Origin: Lethocerus indicus
Lineage: Eukaryota > Arthropoda > Insecta > Hemiptera > Belostomatidae
Direction of reading: 5' to 3'
Assembly: GCA_019843655.1 (NCBI GenBank)
Contig: JACDQD010000011.1
Coordinates: 12,380,604 to 12,444,603 of the forward strand
DNA: 64,000 bases
A program made the position numbers and the translations under genes. Positions within the stretch are counted from its first letter, which is position 1; every line of letters starts with the position of its first letter. The notes below the pieces were generated by a model. The model ran no database searches and was not told the DNA's origin. It saw only the letters and a program-made list of their open reading frames with translations. This document shows positions 62,496 to 64,000 of this stretch, piece after piece.

Positions 62496-64000
62496 CGACT
62501 ATAAGATAGCTTCTGGAGGGCTGTTCTAAGAAAACAATGAACCCGAAAAACAAGCAAAATATATATCTCGTTTCCCAGGAGCGGAACGGGTTGTGCAAGG
62601 CGTACGGATCTAGGACGCGGCCGCGGCTCCCGTTTTTCTGTTATTGTTATTGAACGACCCGCTAAAAACATTTCTTCGGACAGGTACACACATGGAGCAC
62701 AATGTTTACGTTGGAAACTATATATCACTACCTTAAACTAGACCGGTTTCAATGGCTCGCCGTCGAAGGACTATAATAACTGAATAATTGAATAATGATA
62801 ATTGAAAACCCGTCTACTGTCTTATTATAGTGTCATTTAAGTGTTTCAGTTTTAAGAAAGAAGTTATTAAGAAATTGACGACTAACGATCATTTAACCAC
62901 TTCAATACCTGAATAATGGGCCATCGGAAGTCTAAAGAAATATCACCTCAGCTGCTGGGTTGATGAGGTATAAAGAAAAAAGGTATTATTGAAATCCAGT
63001 TCATCGGGTATATTTCAGACGCTAAACTTCATTTGGAAGTGTAACGAGTTTCAGGCAGATTTGTCAGGTTTTCGTACTTATCTGCAATATATAAATTAAT
63101 AACTCGAGTAGTAATCTATCATAAATAACGTAGGGTGTTAGCACCCCCTAGTATTCCAGAAAAATGTGTTTCCAAATATTCAGGATTAATCTTAAAATTG
63201 TAAGTCTGATTGTATGCTATATGACATAGTTTTTGGTCTCCAAAACAATCGTTTCATGTAAGGTTCTAAAATATTTAAGAAAATAACGAAGATTTAAATC
63301 AACATTTAAATTCGCTTTTGCACCATAATTCTAGTTGATTAAAAAATGTAATTAAAAATTATGGATTAGTCTGAATTTGATTAGAAATTCTGGAGTCGAA
63401 AAGCGCCACATTTCTTACTGGAACAAGAGAAGCGTTAAAGTCTCCGGTTGAGGAGCTCCAAAAGTAGTTCATCCATTTCGAGAATTGGATGATTGATTCT
63501 ATTAATGAATTTTCGGCTTCTTCGGTAGCCAGAAGATTGCGCTTTAATTCAAATACTCTAATTAAAAATATAAGAAAAGATACGTTTCCCTGTTACGTTA
63601 TGATACATTGTATTGTTGGAAGGAGAGGCCACTAATTTTTCGGACAGGCTGTAAATTAATCACATCTCGCCGAATTAAAAATTTGTCTAAACTGGAAAAA
63701 TATAGTGGGAAAGTCGACCTTTAGATTCTGACGAACAGTAATGAATTGTAATATTCAGCCCGGAGGCTCCTCAATGGGAGGAAGACGCATAATAGCCGGG
63801 TGCGGAAGGAAGTAATTAAAGGAGAGACGAGGATGGCGTTAATATAAAATGATAAAAAAACCTGGATAGTTAGGAGCTCATTTTACTGTTGGAAAGAATA
63901 AGAAATTCCCAACGTGATAACCATTTAATTGATACGGCTTTACTTGGAAAAGCGTCTCGTTTCTCCGATAATTTGTTTTACAGCCGACGAAAATCGAAAG

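Larger units (their letters stand above)
43663..64000. other. Upstream region of the chitin-binding mucin gene; no gene recognised
   Basis: Twenty kilobases without a recognisable protein or RNA gene. It should contain the noncoding first exon and promoter of the mucin gene unless these lie outside the window; I could not locate them. GC-richer stretches near 45000-45550, 46000-46330, 53270-53530 and 59150-59700 are places to look. It also holds the foldback element, the LINE fragment, a 220-codon orphan ORF (50413-51075, minus) and several microsatellites. Confidence 0.6.

Overview
The window is nuclear DNA of an arthropod, most likely an insect. It holds GT-AG introns, a FAM91 homologue, a CPAP1-type cuticle/chitin-binding mucin gene, a Jockey-type LINE fragment and many microsatellites. 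The sequence does not let me name the species. Both protein-coding genes lie on the minus strand.

Region 1 (351-4191): the first nine coding exons (401 codons) of a FAM91A1 orthologue, a vesicle-capture adaptor of the trans-Golgi network. Its remaining exons lie to the left, outside the window. All nine splice junctions keep frame and match the remembered vertebrate protein. One intron is only 90 nt, in frame and free of stops.

Region 2 (about 5330-43662): one large gene for a secreted protein of 1,525 residues with one six-cysteine CBM14/peritrophin-A chitin-binding domain and a cysteine-free, Thr/Ser/Pro-rich tail of about 1,360 residues. Almost all of the tail sits in one 4.2-kb terminal exon. 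The signal peptide is split over two tiny exons 19.9 kb apart, and introns of 10.7 kb and 19.9 kb make up most of the locus. A twin AATAAA lies about 850 nt after the stop. The first coding exon starts just after a clear 3' splice site, so at least one noncoding 5' exon must lie further right.

Region 3 (introns, and 43663-64000): no gene is recognised. This DNA holds degraded repeats: a foldback element with 151-bp inverted arms, an inverted pair of about 0.45-0.5 kb and a direct pair of about 0.2 kb (both inside the 19.9-kb intron), and a scattered short motif whose core resembles ACTGAYGATGGC...CGAAACC. It also holds a 5'-truncated Jockey-clade LINE with a poly(A) end and perfect 11-bp target-site duplications, plus several long (CT)n and (AT)n tracts.

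The two genes are neighbours in the same orientation with no evident functional link. I found no operon, CRISPR array, rRNA or convincing tRNA.
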